Origin: Clostridiales bacterium
GTDB taxonomy: Bacteria > Bacillota > Clostridia > Oscillospirales > Oscillospiraceae
Length of the DNA: 64,000 nucleotides
Reading direction: 5' to 3'
Assembly: GCA_004555205.1 (NCBI GenBank)
Contig: SFIY01000002.1
Location: forward strand, 62,001-126,000
In this document: positions 25,012-32,800 of the stretch, piece after piece
How the letters are laid out: each line of letters opens with the position of its first letter
How positions within the stretch are numbered: the first letter of the stretch is position 1
Notes under the pieces: generated by a model
Database searches by the model: none
What the model saw: only the letters and a program-made list of their open reading frames with translations
Told to the model about the DNA's origin: nothing
Program-made: the position numbers and the translations under genes

Positions 25012-26118
25012 TCAGTTCAAATTCTCCTCAATCAAATCAACGACTTTCGCGGTGGATTTTCCCAGCTCCTCCGGCAGGAACTGCCTGCGGTACCACTCCA
25101 GATCCTCCATGGGGTAGGAATTTCCCTCGATCATCCCATAGATTTCTTCCGGCTTGCGGAAGGTAACGCGGGGCATGATCTCCGGCAGGTCGATGTTCAA
25201 GCCGTTCTCTTCTTTATACTGTTCATAGTCAAACAGGTAGTACAGTGTCTTTTTCCGCAGCGCCGCCGCCTCCAGCGCCAGGGAGGAATAGTCCGTGATA
25301 AAGTAGTCACAGATCTGCAGAAAGTCAAAGGTCTCGCCCTGGCTGTAGCGCTGCATCTGTTCGTCAAGCTCACAGGTAAACCGCTGGTTGGGATGAAAGC
25401 GGCAGATCACGGCATATTTCTCCGGGTCAAACAGCGCCGTCAGCTCATAGGGCGGCGGCAGCACCTGCTTGCGGTAGGTGGGGCCGTAGAGCACGATGGT
25501 TTTTCCCTGCAGCTCCGGGTACTGCTCCAGCAGTTGCGCGGCTCCCTCGCTGCCCTCCAGCACCTCGTCCAGACGGGGCAGGCCGTAGTTGCGCAGCTTC
25601 TCCTCGCCAATGTCGAACGAGGCGCAATAGTACGGGTTCCAGGCCGGTCCGCCGGCGATGACATAGTCGTAATTGCGGTGCATCCGCACGGCGCGGGCCA
25701 GCTCGGCGCTGCGGCCCGAGGTCCGGTCCAGCGTCTGATAGCCGGACTGCTTGATCTTTCCGATGGAATGCCAAATTTGAATGACCGTCAATTCCTCCTT
25801 ATGGTGCAAAAGAGAAACTGTCGGCCAGTAAGCATCTATGATACATACGCGGGAGGTGGCCATGTAGTACATACTGCGAAGCTGCGCCCAGGCGAAGCGA
25901 AGCACGCCGTCACGGAGACCGCGAAACTGATAGCAGATCATGACGGTTTTCACCGTCGAATCTCTTCTTTTCAATTCGTCCTCGATGCGCCGGAAATCCA
26001 CCGTGACCGTGTTGGACTGTCTGCTGAAAAAGCAGACCTGATGTTTTACGGGGAACCGCTTCATCAGCCAATACAGGCCCTCGGCGAGCCATGTGGCAAC
26101 AGAAATCAATATGTGCAC
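25012..26118 (-). CDS. CDP-glycerol glycerophosphotransferase family protein (TagF/TagB-like)
   Basis: A 368-residue peripheral enzyme that would transfer glycerol phosphate from CDP-glycerol to a lipid-linked polymer, as in wall teichoic acid synthesis. Family motifs: VIQIWHSIGKIKQSGY near 113-128 (the HxxG site), YGPTYRKQ near 215 and ICDYFITDYSSLALEAA near 269-285. It starts with GTG. It lacks the extra N-terminal region of long TagF polymerases, so it may be a single-unit primase or a short polymerase. It lies between the ABC exporter and the nucleotidyltransferase. Confidence 0.87.
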   Translation of the reverse strand: MHILISVATWLAEGLYWLMKRFPVKHQVCFFSRQSNTVTVDFRRIEDELKRRDSTVKTVMICYQFRGLRDGVLRFAWAQLRSMYYMATSRVCIIDAYWPTVSLLHHKEELTVIQIWHSIGKIKQSGYQTLDRTSGRSAELARAVRMHRNYDYVIAGGPAWNPYYCASFDIGEEKLRNYGLPRLDEVLEGSEGAAQLLEQYPELQGKTIVLYGPTYRKQVLPPPYELTALFDPEKYAVICRFHPNQRFTCELDEQMQRYSQGETFDFLQICDYFITDYSSLALEAAALRKKTLYYLFDYEQYKEENGLNIDLPEIMPRVTFRKPEEIYGMIEGNSYPMEDLEWYRRQFLPEELGKSTAKVVDLIEENLN

Positions 26119-26149
26119 TTTTTTACACCGCCATATGTTTTTTTCAGCT

Positions 26150-26890
26150 TTAGATTTGCTTAATCATATCCTCATAGTAGGCAGCCGCCTCGTTCACGCC
26201 GCCGTCAAAGACGACTTTGCCGTGGCGCAGCACGATGCCGCGCTTGCAGAATGCCTTGGCCTCATTGACCGAATGGGTCACGAACAAAAAGGTCACGCCG
26301 CTCTCCATGATCTCGTTCACCTTGGCCCGGCACTTGGCGCGGAACCGCTGGTCGCCCACGCTCAGCGCCTCGTCCACGATCAGAATGTCGGGGCGGATAT
26401 TGGCGTTGATGGCAAAGCCCAGGCGGGCCTTCATACCGCTGGAATAGGTGCGGATGGGCTGGTCGATATAGCTGCCCAGGTCCGCAAATTTGATGATGTC
26501 GCCCTCGATCCGCTTGATCTCCTCGGTTTTGATGCCCTGCACCTCACCGCGGAAATAGATATTCTCCCGTCCGGTCAGCTCCGGGTCAAAACCGGCGCCC
26601 AGCTCCAGCAGGGCGCTGACGCGGCCGTTGACACGAATCCGGCCCGTGGTGGGGAAGGCCACGCCGGTAATCATCTTCAAAATGGTGGATTTACCGGCGC
26701 CGTTGCGTCCGAACAGCGCCACCGCCTCACCGCGCCGGATGGTCAGCGATACATCGTTGATGGCCTGTTTCAGCTCCGCCGACGCTTTCCTGCCGAGGAA
26801 GGTGCGCAGGCGGGCCTTCTCACTTTTGCACAGGCGGTAGACCTTCGTTACATTTTTTAATTGAATGGCAATATCATTGCTCTGTGTCAT
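26150..26890 (-). CDS. Polysaccharide/teichoic acid ABC exporter, ATP-binding protein (TagH-like)
   Basis: A 246-residue ATPase with Walker A LFGRNGAGKSTILKMI near 58-73, signature YSSGMKARLGFAINANI near 147-163 and Walker B DILIVDEALSVGD near 167-179, the DEAL variant typical of TagH, RfbE and Wzt exporters. It lacks the C-terminal carbohydrate-binding domain of Wzt, as do TagH-like proteins with short tails. With the product of 26905-27711 it should flip the finished polymer across the membrane. Confidence 0.92.
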   Translation of the reverse strand: MTQSNDIAIQLKNVTKVYRLCKSEKARLRTFLGRKASAELKQAINDVSLTIRRGEAVALFGRNGAGKSTILKMITGVAFPTTGRIRVNGRVSALLELGAGFDPELTGRENIYFRGEVQGIKTEEIKRIEGDIIKFADLGSYIDQPIRTYSSGMKARLGFAINANIRPDILIVDEALSVGDQRFRAKCRAKVNEIMESGVTFLFVTHSVNEAKAFCKRGIVLRHGKVVFDGGVNEAAAYYEDMIKQI

Positions 26891-26904
26891 AACTGCTGCT
26901 CTCC

Positions 26905-27711
26905 TTAGAGTACATCCGGGATTTCCTTAACCAGCTTCTTATATGCCCACAGCGCCAGCAGGACCATCACGAAAAATACAATGCCGAAATTACGGAATTC
27001 GCGGGCTCTTTCCCAGAACCACACTTTGTTGATAAACGCATTTCTGTAGCCGTTCACGATAATGGTGATCGGGTTGATATGGAGGACCCTCTTGAAGAAG
27101 ACATTATTGATCGCTCCTGCGTCATACAGGATGCCGGACATCCAGAACACCACCATCGTTGACGACTGCACCAGATGCATAAAGTCCTTGCTCAGCACGG
27201 AGATCATGCCCGCGAACAGGGACCACGCCGTGGAGAACAGGAACAGCATGAGGATATACAGCGGAAGCTGCAGCCAGTAGATGTCAGGCGCATGGCCGCT
27301 GAGAATGAAGATCAGCATAACGGCCAGCAAAACCACAAGATGTGTGGTCATATGCGACAGGTTGATGATCGTGGGAATGGTGGAGACCGGATAGCGGATC
27401 TTCGTGACCAGATAGCTGTACTTGCGGATGGAGCTGGCGCCGGCGGTAAATACCGCGGAGAAATAGAACCAGGGCGAAATACCGGCAATCAGCCACAGGA
27501 AGAAGGAGTACTCACCTACCGGCCTGCTCACACGCAGGCCGATGGAGAAGGCGAAGTAGTAAGTAGCGATGGTGATGGCGGGGCGGATCACGGCCCAGGC
27601 CCAGCCCAGGGCAGCGCCCTTATAGGTCTTGATCAGGTCGGCCTTTGCCAGTTTAAAGATCTGTTTTCTGTACTTATAGTGATCTTTTAAAATTTCTCTG
27701 ATAACTTTCAC
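26905..27711 (-). CDS. Polysaccharide/teichoic acid ABC exporter, permease (TagG/Wzm-like)
   Basis: A 268-residue ABC-2-type permease with six predicted helices. The N-terminal KYRKQIFKLAKADLIKTYKG...LGWAWAVIRP is characteristic of TagG/Wzm proteins. It uses a GTG start behind GAGG. It lies 14 nt upstream of the matching ATPase gene. The pair indicates that the polymer is completed in the cytoplasm on a lipid carrier before export. Confidence 0.9.
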   Translation of the reverse strand: MKVIREILKDHYKYRKQIFKLAKADLIKTYKGAALGWAWAVIRPAITIATYYFAFSIGLRVSRPVGEYSFFLWLIAGISPWFYFSAVFTAGASSIRKYSYLVTKIRYPVSTIPTIINLSHMTTHLVVLLAVMLIFILSGHAPDIYWLQLPLYILMLFLFSTAWSLFAGMISVLSKDFMHLVQSSTMVVFWMSGILYDAGAINNVFFKRVLHINPITIIVNGYRNAFINKVWFWERAREFRNFGIVFFVMVLLALWAYKKLVKEIPDVL

Positions 27712-27748
27712 GATAAACCTCGAAATCTATTGTCTTACGGCACAATGA

Positions 27749-27776
27749 AGCGCAGTCCCTTTCAAAGGATTGCGCT
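27749..27776. other. Stem-loop between the sugar transferase and tagG-like genes
   Basis: AGCGCAGTCC and GGATTGCGCT form a 10-bp stem with one wobble and an 8-nt loop, in the only sizeable gap early in the operon. There is no T run on the minus strand, so it is not a clear terminator; it could stabilise or attenuate the transcript. Confidence 0.45.
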
Positions 27777-27777
27777 G

Positions 27778-28413
27778 TCATTTTGCGCCTTTTTGTGTCA
27801 GCGTAACCGGAATCGTCTTAATCAAGCAGTGCAGATCAAGCTTAATGGAACGCTTGCGCGCATACTCGGCATCCACTTTTGCTTTGTCCTTATAATACAG
27901 GTCGTCCCGTCCCTGCACCTGCGCAAGGCCGGTAATGCCCGGGCGGCAGTCGAACACGCCGTACTGGGCACGCAGGGCATTGAGCTTGCGTTCCGTGGTG
28001 CAGACCGGACGGAAGCCCACAAAGGACATCTCGCCCCTGAGGACATTGAGCAGCTGAGGCAGTTCATCCAGGCTTGTCTTCCTGAGAAACGCGCCCAGCC
28101 GCGTAATATACCTGTCGGCATCGTTGAACTGGGAGGTCGGCATATCGTGGGGCGCCGACTGGTACATGGTGCGGAACTTATACACTTTAAAGGTTTTGCC
28201 GTACTGTCCCACGCGGGTTTGGGTAAACAAAGCCGGACCGGGCGAATCCAATCTGATCAAAAGCGCGATCAGCAGTAACGGCAGCAGCAAAATAATCAGC
28301 AAAAACAGGGAGAACAAGAAGTCAAAGCTGTATTTGATGCAAAGGAAAGCACGCAGTTTACGGTCTTTTTTCATTGCATTGCAGTTAGATTTATCATCTT
28401 TGGATTCGTTCAT
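27778..28413 (-). CDS. Lipid-carrier sugar transferase (priming phosphoglycosyltransferase)
   Basis: A 211-residue monotopic phosphoglycosyltransferase of the WcaJ C-terminal type. The start at 28413 has an AGGAG ribosome site; an alternative lies at 28449. One N-terminal hydrophobic hairpin (about 27-50) is followed by TRVGQYGKTFKVYKFRTM near 63-80, SLDELPQLLNVLRGEMSFVG near 112-131 and RPGITGLAQVQGR near 158-170. Such enzymes move a sugar-phosphate from a nucleotide sugar to undecaprenyl phosphate, the first step of surface-polymer synthesis. It is the first gene of the operon. Confidence 0.92.
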   Translation of the reverse strand: MNESKDDKSNCNAMKKDRKLRAFLCIKYSFDFLFSLFLLIILLLPLLLIALLIRLDSPGPALFTQTRVGQYGKTFKVYKFRTMYQSAPHDMPTSQFNDADRYITRLGAFLRKTSLDELPQLLNVLRGEMSFVGFRPVCTTERKLNALRAQYGVFDCRPGITGLAQVQGRDDLYYKDKAKVDAEYARKRSIKLDLHCLIKTIPVTLTQKGAK

Positions 28414-28596
28414 TTCAGGTACTCCTTGCTTTTCGACTAAAGGCGTCATCCTCGCCCTCCTCCCGAAACAGCGTTCCCGCAGATTGCCCGCAATAAGGTG
28501 GATCAACGGCCGGGTCTGTCTATCCGGCAAAACGCATGGTTTTTACGATTTTCAGTATCATAAAACAAGATATGCATACTGCGCTCATTCTTGTGT

Positions 28597-28625
28597 ATTA
28601 TACTGCTTATTTCTATATAAATCAA
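28597..28625 (-). promoter_or_regulatory. Promoter of the surface-polymer operon
   Basis: On the minus strand TTGATT (28625-28620), 17 bp and TATAAT (28602-28597) give a good sigma-A-like promoter in an AT-rich gap. The predicted leader is about 175 nt. The rest of the gap 28414-28875 holds no other feature that I recognise. Confidence 0.75.
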
Positions 28626-28875
28626 GTGCAATTAACAATTCACCGCCTGATAATCCAACATTTTCATTTGTCGCGGTGTTGTTTCTGCAAGTAAATATTG
28701 CCTTGAAAATGACGCATTCATACCAAATTTTTCATATTACATTTTTATTTTCCGCCTTTTGTTATCACAAAAATTACCAAGTGTCAAATTCGCATATTCG
28801 CCCGCTTGCGGGAAAAGATATGTTTGCGATACCCAACGAGCGTATTGCTCAATCAAACGAAAGGAGATTTGGATC

Positions 28876-29073
28876 ATGTCTAGCAAGAACAGCAACAAAC
28901 TGAACATTCCCGAGGCTCGTGCCGCCATGGATAAGTTCAAGATGGAAGCTGCCAACGAAGTTGGCGTGAACCTGAAGGAAGGTTACAACGGCGACCTGAC
29001 CTCCCGCGAGGCCGGTTCCGTCGGCGGCCAGATGGTCAAGAAGATGATCGAGTCCTACGAGAAGAATCTGTAA
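28876..29073 (+). CDS. Small acid-soluble spore protein, alpha/beta type
   Basis: A 65-residue DNA-binding spore protein that coats the chromosome in the core and protects it. The ATG at 28876 follows AAAGGAGA. The family blocks are present: IPEARAAMDKFKMEAANEVGV, which includes the region cut by germination protease, and GDLTSREAGSVGGQMVKKMI. It has its own terminator. No confident sigma-G promoter could be picked out upstream. The gene is strong evidence that the organism makes endospores or descends from a spore-former. Confidence 0.95.
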   Translation: MSSKNSNKLNIPEARAAMDKFKMEAANEVGVNLKEGYNGDLTSREAGSVGGQMVKKMIESYEKNL

Positions 29074-29086
29074 GGACTGCTTGAAT

Positions 29087-29119
29087 AAAAGGAAGGTGCC
29101 GCAAGGTACCTTCCTTTTT
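29087..29119 (+). terminator. Terminator after the spore protein gene
   Basis: A 13-bp stem (AAAGGAAGGTGCC / GGTACCTTCCTTT, one G-U) with a GCAA tetraloop and a T run, 14 nt after the stop codon. A strong factor-independent terminator. Confidence 0.9.
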
Positions 29120-29198
29120 CAGACCCTCAAAAAAGCGGCAGCACCGTTTTTCGGAAGCCCCACAGCCGCCTGCGCACGGCAAACGCCGCGAATCCTTC

Positions 29199-29633
29199 TT
29201 ACAGAGCGCCGCACAGCAGGCAAACGCCTGCCAGCGCCAGCATCTGGGGCTTTTCCCACCGCTGCCAGTCATCCGGCAGGGCGATCTCCTGCACCTCCAC
29301 GGTCTCGCCGCGCAGATCGGTCAATTGCCGCTGCACGCTGAGCATCAAACGGGTGTCCATGCTGGACAGCGTCAGGGTGTTGCGTCCGCCCAGGCCGTAG
29401 CTGACCACCTGCCGGGCACGCACACCGCCGGGACACACGCCCTCCGGCAGCAGCAGCGTATCGCAGCGCAGGAACAGCTCGCCCAGCCGTGCCGCCCCCT
29501 CCGTATTCAGCGCGCACAGCTTCCAGCGCCGCGCCGTCAGCGCCGCCGTATTGCGCAGAAGGCTCACTTCACGGGGCAATTCCCGTTCAAAGGGCGTTCC
29601 CAGCGCACAAAAATAGGCACAGGATTCCATCAT
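29199..29633 (-). CDS. Hypothetical protein with C-terminal hydrophobic segment
   Basis: A 144-residue protein, start at 29633 with GAGGTGAAG just upstream. I recognise no family. The N-terminus carries several cysteines (ESCAYFCAL), the middle looks like a mixed alpha/beta fold with TLLLPEGVCPGG, and the last 15 residues (MLALAGVCLLCGAL) are hydrophobic, perhaps a short membrane anchor. It is divergent from the DUF5662 gene across a 105-bp gap with a perfect palindrome. Its codon use resembles the neighbours, which supports it being real. Confidence 0.55.
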   Translation of the reverse strand: MMESCAYFCALGTPFERELPREVSLLRNTAALTARRWKLCALNTEGAARLGELFLRCDTLLLPEGVCPGGVRARQVVSYGLGGRNTLTLSSMDTRLMLSVQRQLTDLRGETVEVQEIALPDDWQRWEKPQMLALAGVCLLCGAL

Positions 29634-29651
29634 CTTCACCTCACCTTGTAT

Positions 29652-29670
29652 TTTCTGCCGCCGGCAGAAA
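29652..29670. promoter_or_regulatory. 19-bp perfect palindrome in a divergent intergenic region
   Basis: TTTCTGCCG-C-CGGCAGAAA lies between the divergent starts at 29633 and 29739. Its symmetry and place suit a dimeric regulator, although a small RNA hairpin is also possible. No regulator gene is adjacent. Confidence 0.4.
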
Positions 29671-29738
29671 TTTATGCTGTGCTTTCGGCAAATTTGTGCT
29701 ATACTATATCCATCGTTACCCGCAAAGGAGGCCGCGCC

Positions 29739-30281
29739 GTGCATATTCTCGCCCATTTACATACCGTCAACCGCCATCGCGCCTTAGTGTGCCGCTACTG
29801 CATGAAGCTGGGCCTGGTGTGGCAGGGTCTGACCCACGATCTGAGCAAGTACAGCCCCACCGAGTTCTGGCGCAGCGCCAAATATTACCTGGGCTACCGC
29901 AGTCCCAACGACAACGAGCGCATGACCACCGGCGTCAGCCTGTCGTGGCTGCACCACAAGGGCCGCAACCGCCACCATTTCGAGTACTGGATCGACTACC
30001 GTCTGGACAAGGACGGCAAGATCTTCATGGGCGGCTGCAAGATGCCCAAGAAGTATGTGGCGGAGATGTTCTGCGACCGGATCGCCGCCTGCCGCGTCTA
30101 TCAGGGCGACAGGTACACTGACGCCTCGGCCTACGACTACATCCAGCACTCCAAAGGCAGCATCTGGTTCCATGAGGAGACCTACGCCCTCATCGAGCGC
30201 TGGCTGCTGCTGCTGAAGGAGGAGGGCGAGGAGAGGGCCTTTGCCCGGATCCGCGAGGAATTGAAGGACCCCGACTATTGA
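29739..30281 (+). CDS. DUF5662 family protein
   Basis: A 180-residue protein beginning at a GTG (29739) seven bases after AAAGGAGG; the codons upstream are in frame but unrelated. It has the conserved DUF5662 blocks HTVNRHRALVCRYCMKLGL, QGLTHDLSKYSPTEFW and SWLHHKGRNRHHFEYWIDY. The spaced His and Asp residues (HDLSK, HHKGRNRHHFEYW) resemble a metal-dependent HD-type hydrolase fold, but the family has no established function known to me. Single gene, with no obvious partner. Confidence 0.85.
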   Translation: MHILAHLHTVNRHRALVCRYCMKLGLVWQGLTHDLSKYSPTEFWRSAKYYLGYRSPNDNERMTTGVSLSWLHHKGRNRHHFEYWIDYRLDKDGKIFMGGCKMPKKYVAEMFCDRIAACRVYQGDRYTDASAYDYIQHSKGSIWFHEETYALIERWLLLLKEEGEERAFARIREELKDPDY

Positions 30282-30399
30282 CAAATACCCAAACTTTGTT
30301 AAGAATAAAACGACCTTATTTTGCACATATTTCTTGCTTTTTGGCAACTTTCGTTATAAAATAGTCGGTGAACTTTCACTGAGAGGTAGACTGATCGAG

Positions 30400-31287
30400 A
30401 TGAGCAACCCGTACAAGACCCGCGAAGGCGGCGCCACCGTCACCGTCTTTGTGCCCTATGACTGCCAGAACAACTGTCCGTTCTGCATCAACAAAAAAGA
30501 ATACGCTGATGTGAGCAGCTTCAGCTTGGATAAGATTATCGAAAGCATCCGCACCATGGACGCCATCACGCCCCGCTGCGACTTCGTGTTCACCGGCGGT
30601 GAGCCGCTGGCGGATCTGGTGTCTTTGCAGAAGATGCTGGACGCCATTCCCACCACCCACAAGGTATACATCAACACCACCTTCCCCCGTCAGGCGCGCA
30701 CCGGCTTTGACGAAATGATCGACTTTACCCGGCGCAACAGGGATAAGATCACCTGCATGAACATCTCCCGCCATCTGGTGAAATATGTGGAGGAATCCCC
30801 CGATGAGGTGCTGGGCCGGATCGCCTGTCCCACCCGCATCAACTGCGTGCTGTATAAGCACTATCCGGCGGACAAGCTGCCCGCCTATGTCGAGCGCTTC
30901 CTGCCCTACGGCATTCCCATCCAGTTCCGCTACGACTATACCGAGACCACGCCGGAGAATCTGTATGAGGAGGACCATGACCCCATTTTGCAGGATCTGA
31001 AGCGGCTGTTCACCTATAAGGGGCTGGACGGCTGCCGTATGCGCAACGGCTTCCATTTTGCGTATAAGGGTCTGCACATGACCTATCATAAAACGCTGCC
31101 CTATTCCACCATCACGGAAACGGACGAAAACGGCGTGACCTACGACATTTTGTACGACATCCTCATCAAGCAGAACGGCGAGATCCACAGCGATTGGACC
31201 GGCGTACGGATGGATGTGGAGAAGTACCGCCATGTGGTCTTTGAGCCCTACGATCTGAAGGTCCTGAACGGCACCGTAGATTACTGA
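30400..31287 (+). CDS. Radical SAM protein
   Basis: A 295-residue radical SAM enzyme. The cluster motif is DCQNNCPFC (CxxxCxxC, about residues 22-30), followed by FTGGEPL near 66-72, the SAM-binding GGE. The remainder completes a partial TIM barrel and ends in a domain without an extra cysteine cluster, so no auxiliary Fe-S site is evident. The ATG at 30400 was chosen because the sequence before it is not conserved-looking. It stands alone and ends at a strong terminator. Substrate unknown. Confidence 0.88.
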   Translation: MSNPYKTREGGATVTVFVPYDCQNNCPFCINKKEYADVSSFSLDKIIESIRTMDAITPRCDFVFTGGEPLADLVSLQKMLDAIPTTHKVYINTTFPRQARTGFDEMIDFTRRNRDKITCMNISRHLVKYVEESPDEVLGRIACPTRINCVLYKHYPADKLPAYVERFLPYGIPIQFRYDYTETTPENLYEEDHDPILQDLKRLFTYKGLDGCRMRNGFHFAYKGLHMTYHKTLPYSTITETDENGVTYDILYDILIKQNGEIHSDWTGVRMDVEKYRHVVFEPYDLKVLNGTVDY

Positions 31288-31296
31288 TACGATACA

Positions 31297-31322
31297 AACG
31301 GCGCCCGTTTGGGCGCCGTTTT
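31297..31322 (+). terminator. Terminator of the radical SAM gene
   Basis: AACGGCGCCC-GTTT-GGGCGCCGTT followed by a short T run, 10 nt after the stop codon at 31287. Confidence 0.85.
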
Positions 31323-31352
31323 CTATTCTCAAGGCAAAGCCCCAACATACGA

Positions 31353-31383
31353 AACACCGGCACTCTTTACGAGTGCCGGTGTT
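31353..31383 (-). terminator. Terminator of nfnAB
   Basis: A 13-bp perfect stem (AACACCGGCACTC / GAGTGCCGGTGTT) with a 5-nt loop, 24 bp beyond the nfnB stop. The T runs are short on both sides, so it may act bidirectionally together with the terminator at 31297. Confidence 0.75.
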
Positions 31384-31407
31384 ATTATGTTTCATATGTA
31401 GCTTGCC

Positions 31408-32799
31408 TTACTTACCGCTCAGATACTCGTCAATGGACTTGGCACCCAGCTTACCGGCGCCCATGGCCAGAATGACGGTAGCCGCGCCGGTCACGGCGTC
31501 GCCGCCGGCGTACACACCCTCGCGGGAGGTCAGGCCGTCCTCGTTGACGATGATGCCGCCCTTCCTGTTCACCTCCAGGCCCTTGGTGGTGGACTTAATC
31601 AGCGGGTTGGGGCTGGTGCCCAGGGACATGATGACCGCGTCCACCGCCAGCTCGAACTCGCTGCCTGCCTTCTCCACGGGGCGGCGGCGTCCGGAGGCGT
31701 CCGGCTCACCCAGCTCCATTTCGATGCAGGTCATGGAGGCCACGCAGCCGTCGTCATCGCCGTTGATCTTCACGGGATTGTTCAGGGTCTTGAAGATGAT
31801 ACCCTCCTCGATGGCGTGCTCCACCTCCTCATGACGGGCAGGCAGCTCCTCCATGCCGCGGCGGTACACCACGTACACCTCGGCGCCCAGACGCTTGGAG
31901 CAGCGGGCCGCGTCCATGGCCACGTTGCCGCCGCCGACCACGGCCACCTTCTTGCCCTTGAGGTCCATGATGGGCGTATCGCTGTCCTCGCGGTAGGCCT
32001 TCATCAGGTTGATACGGGTCAGGAACTCGTTGGCGGAGTACACGCCCTTCAGGTTCTCGCCGGGGATGTTCATAAACATGGGCAGACCTGCGCCGGAGCC
32101 CACAAACACGGCCTCAAAGCCGTTTTCCTCCATCAGCTCGTCAATGGTGATGGTGCGGCCCACCACGGTGTTGGTCTCCACCTTCACGCCCATGGCGATC
32201 AGGCCGTCCACTTCCTTCTGCACGATGGCCTTGGGCAGACGGAACTCGGGAATACCGTACACCAGCACGCCGCCGGCCAGATGCAGCGCCTCATACACGG
32301 TGACCTGATAGCCCTTCTTGGCCAGGTCGCCTGCGCAGGTCAGACCCGCAGGGCCGGAGCCCACCACGGCCACCTTGTGACCGTTGGAGGCGGGCACGGC
32401 GGCTGTTTCGGCGGCATGGGCGTTGTGCCAGTCAGCCACAAAGCGCTCCAGACGGCCGATCCCCACGGCCTCACCCTTCACACCGCGGATGCAGTACTTC
32501 TCGCACTGGGTCTCCTGGGGGCAGACACGGCCGCAGACGGCGGGCAGAGAGCTGGTCTCGTGAATGACCTGATAGGCGCCCTCGTAGTCCTTCTCGGTGA
32601 TCTTCTTGATAAATTCAGGAATCTTTACATTGACGGGGCAGCCGCCCACGCAGGGATGGTTCTTGCAGTTGAGGCAGCGCGCCGCTTCATCCAGCGCCTG
32701 CTCCTCGGTGTAGCCCAGCGCGACTTCCAGGAAATTCTTATTACGGACATTGGGGTCCTGAGAGGGCATCTCGTTCTTCTTCAAACTCATATTCGCCAT
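31408..32799 (-). CDS. nfnB: NfnB: NADPH-forming subunit of bifurcating transhydrogenase (GltA-type)
   Basis: A 463-residue flavoprotein of the glutamate synthase small-subunit family. The start at 32799 follows AGGAGG. An N-terminal iron-sulfur region (CLNCKNHPCVGGCPVNVKIP near 38-57, CGRVCPQETQCEKYCIRG near 93-110) is followed by two dinucleotide folds (VAVVGSGPAGLTCAGDLA and VAVVGGGNVAMDAARC). With NfnA 1 nt upstream it forms the electron-bifurcating enzyme that makes NADPH from NADH and reduced ferredoxin. A role as a glutamate synthase small subunit is less likely because no large subunit is adjacent and NfnA is. Confidence 0.93.
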   Translation of the reverse strand: MANMSLKKNEMPSQDPNVRNKNFLEVALGYTEEQALDEAARCLNCKNHPCVGGCPVNVKIPEFIKKITEKDYEGAYQVIHETSSLPAVCGRVCPQETQCEKYCIRGVKGEAVGIGRLERFVADWHNAHAAETAAVPASNGHKVAVVGSGPAGLTCAGDLAKKGYQVTVYEALHLAGGVLVYGIPEFRLPKAIVQKEVDGLIAMGVKVETNTVVGRTITIDELMEENGFEAVFVGSGAGLPMFMNIPGENLKGVYSANEFLTRINLMKAYREDSDTPIMDLKGKKVAVVGGGNVAMDAARCSKRLGAEVYVVYRRGMEELPARHEEVEHAIEEGIIFKTLNNPVKINGDDDGCVASMTCIEMELGEPDASGRRRPVEKAGSEFELAVDAVIMSLGTSPNPLIKSTTKGLEVNRKGGIIVNEDGLTSREGVYAGGDAVTGAATVILAMGAGKLGAKSIDEYLSGK

Positions 32800-32800
32800 G

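Noticed and set aside
27749..27776. Terminator splitting the surface-polymer operon after the sugar transferase
   Set aside because: The stem-loop has no T run on the transcribed strand, and no promoter was found directly after it.
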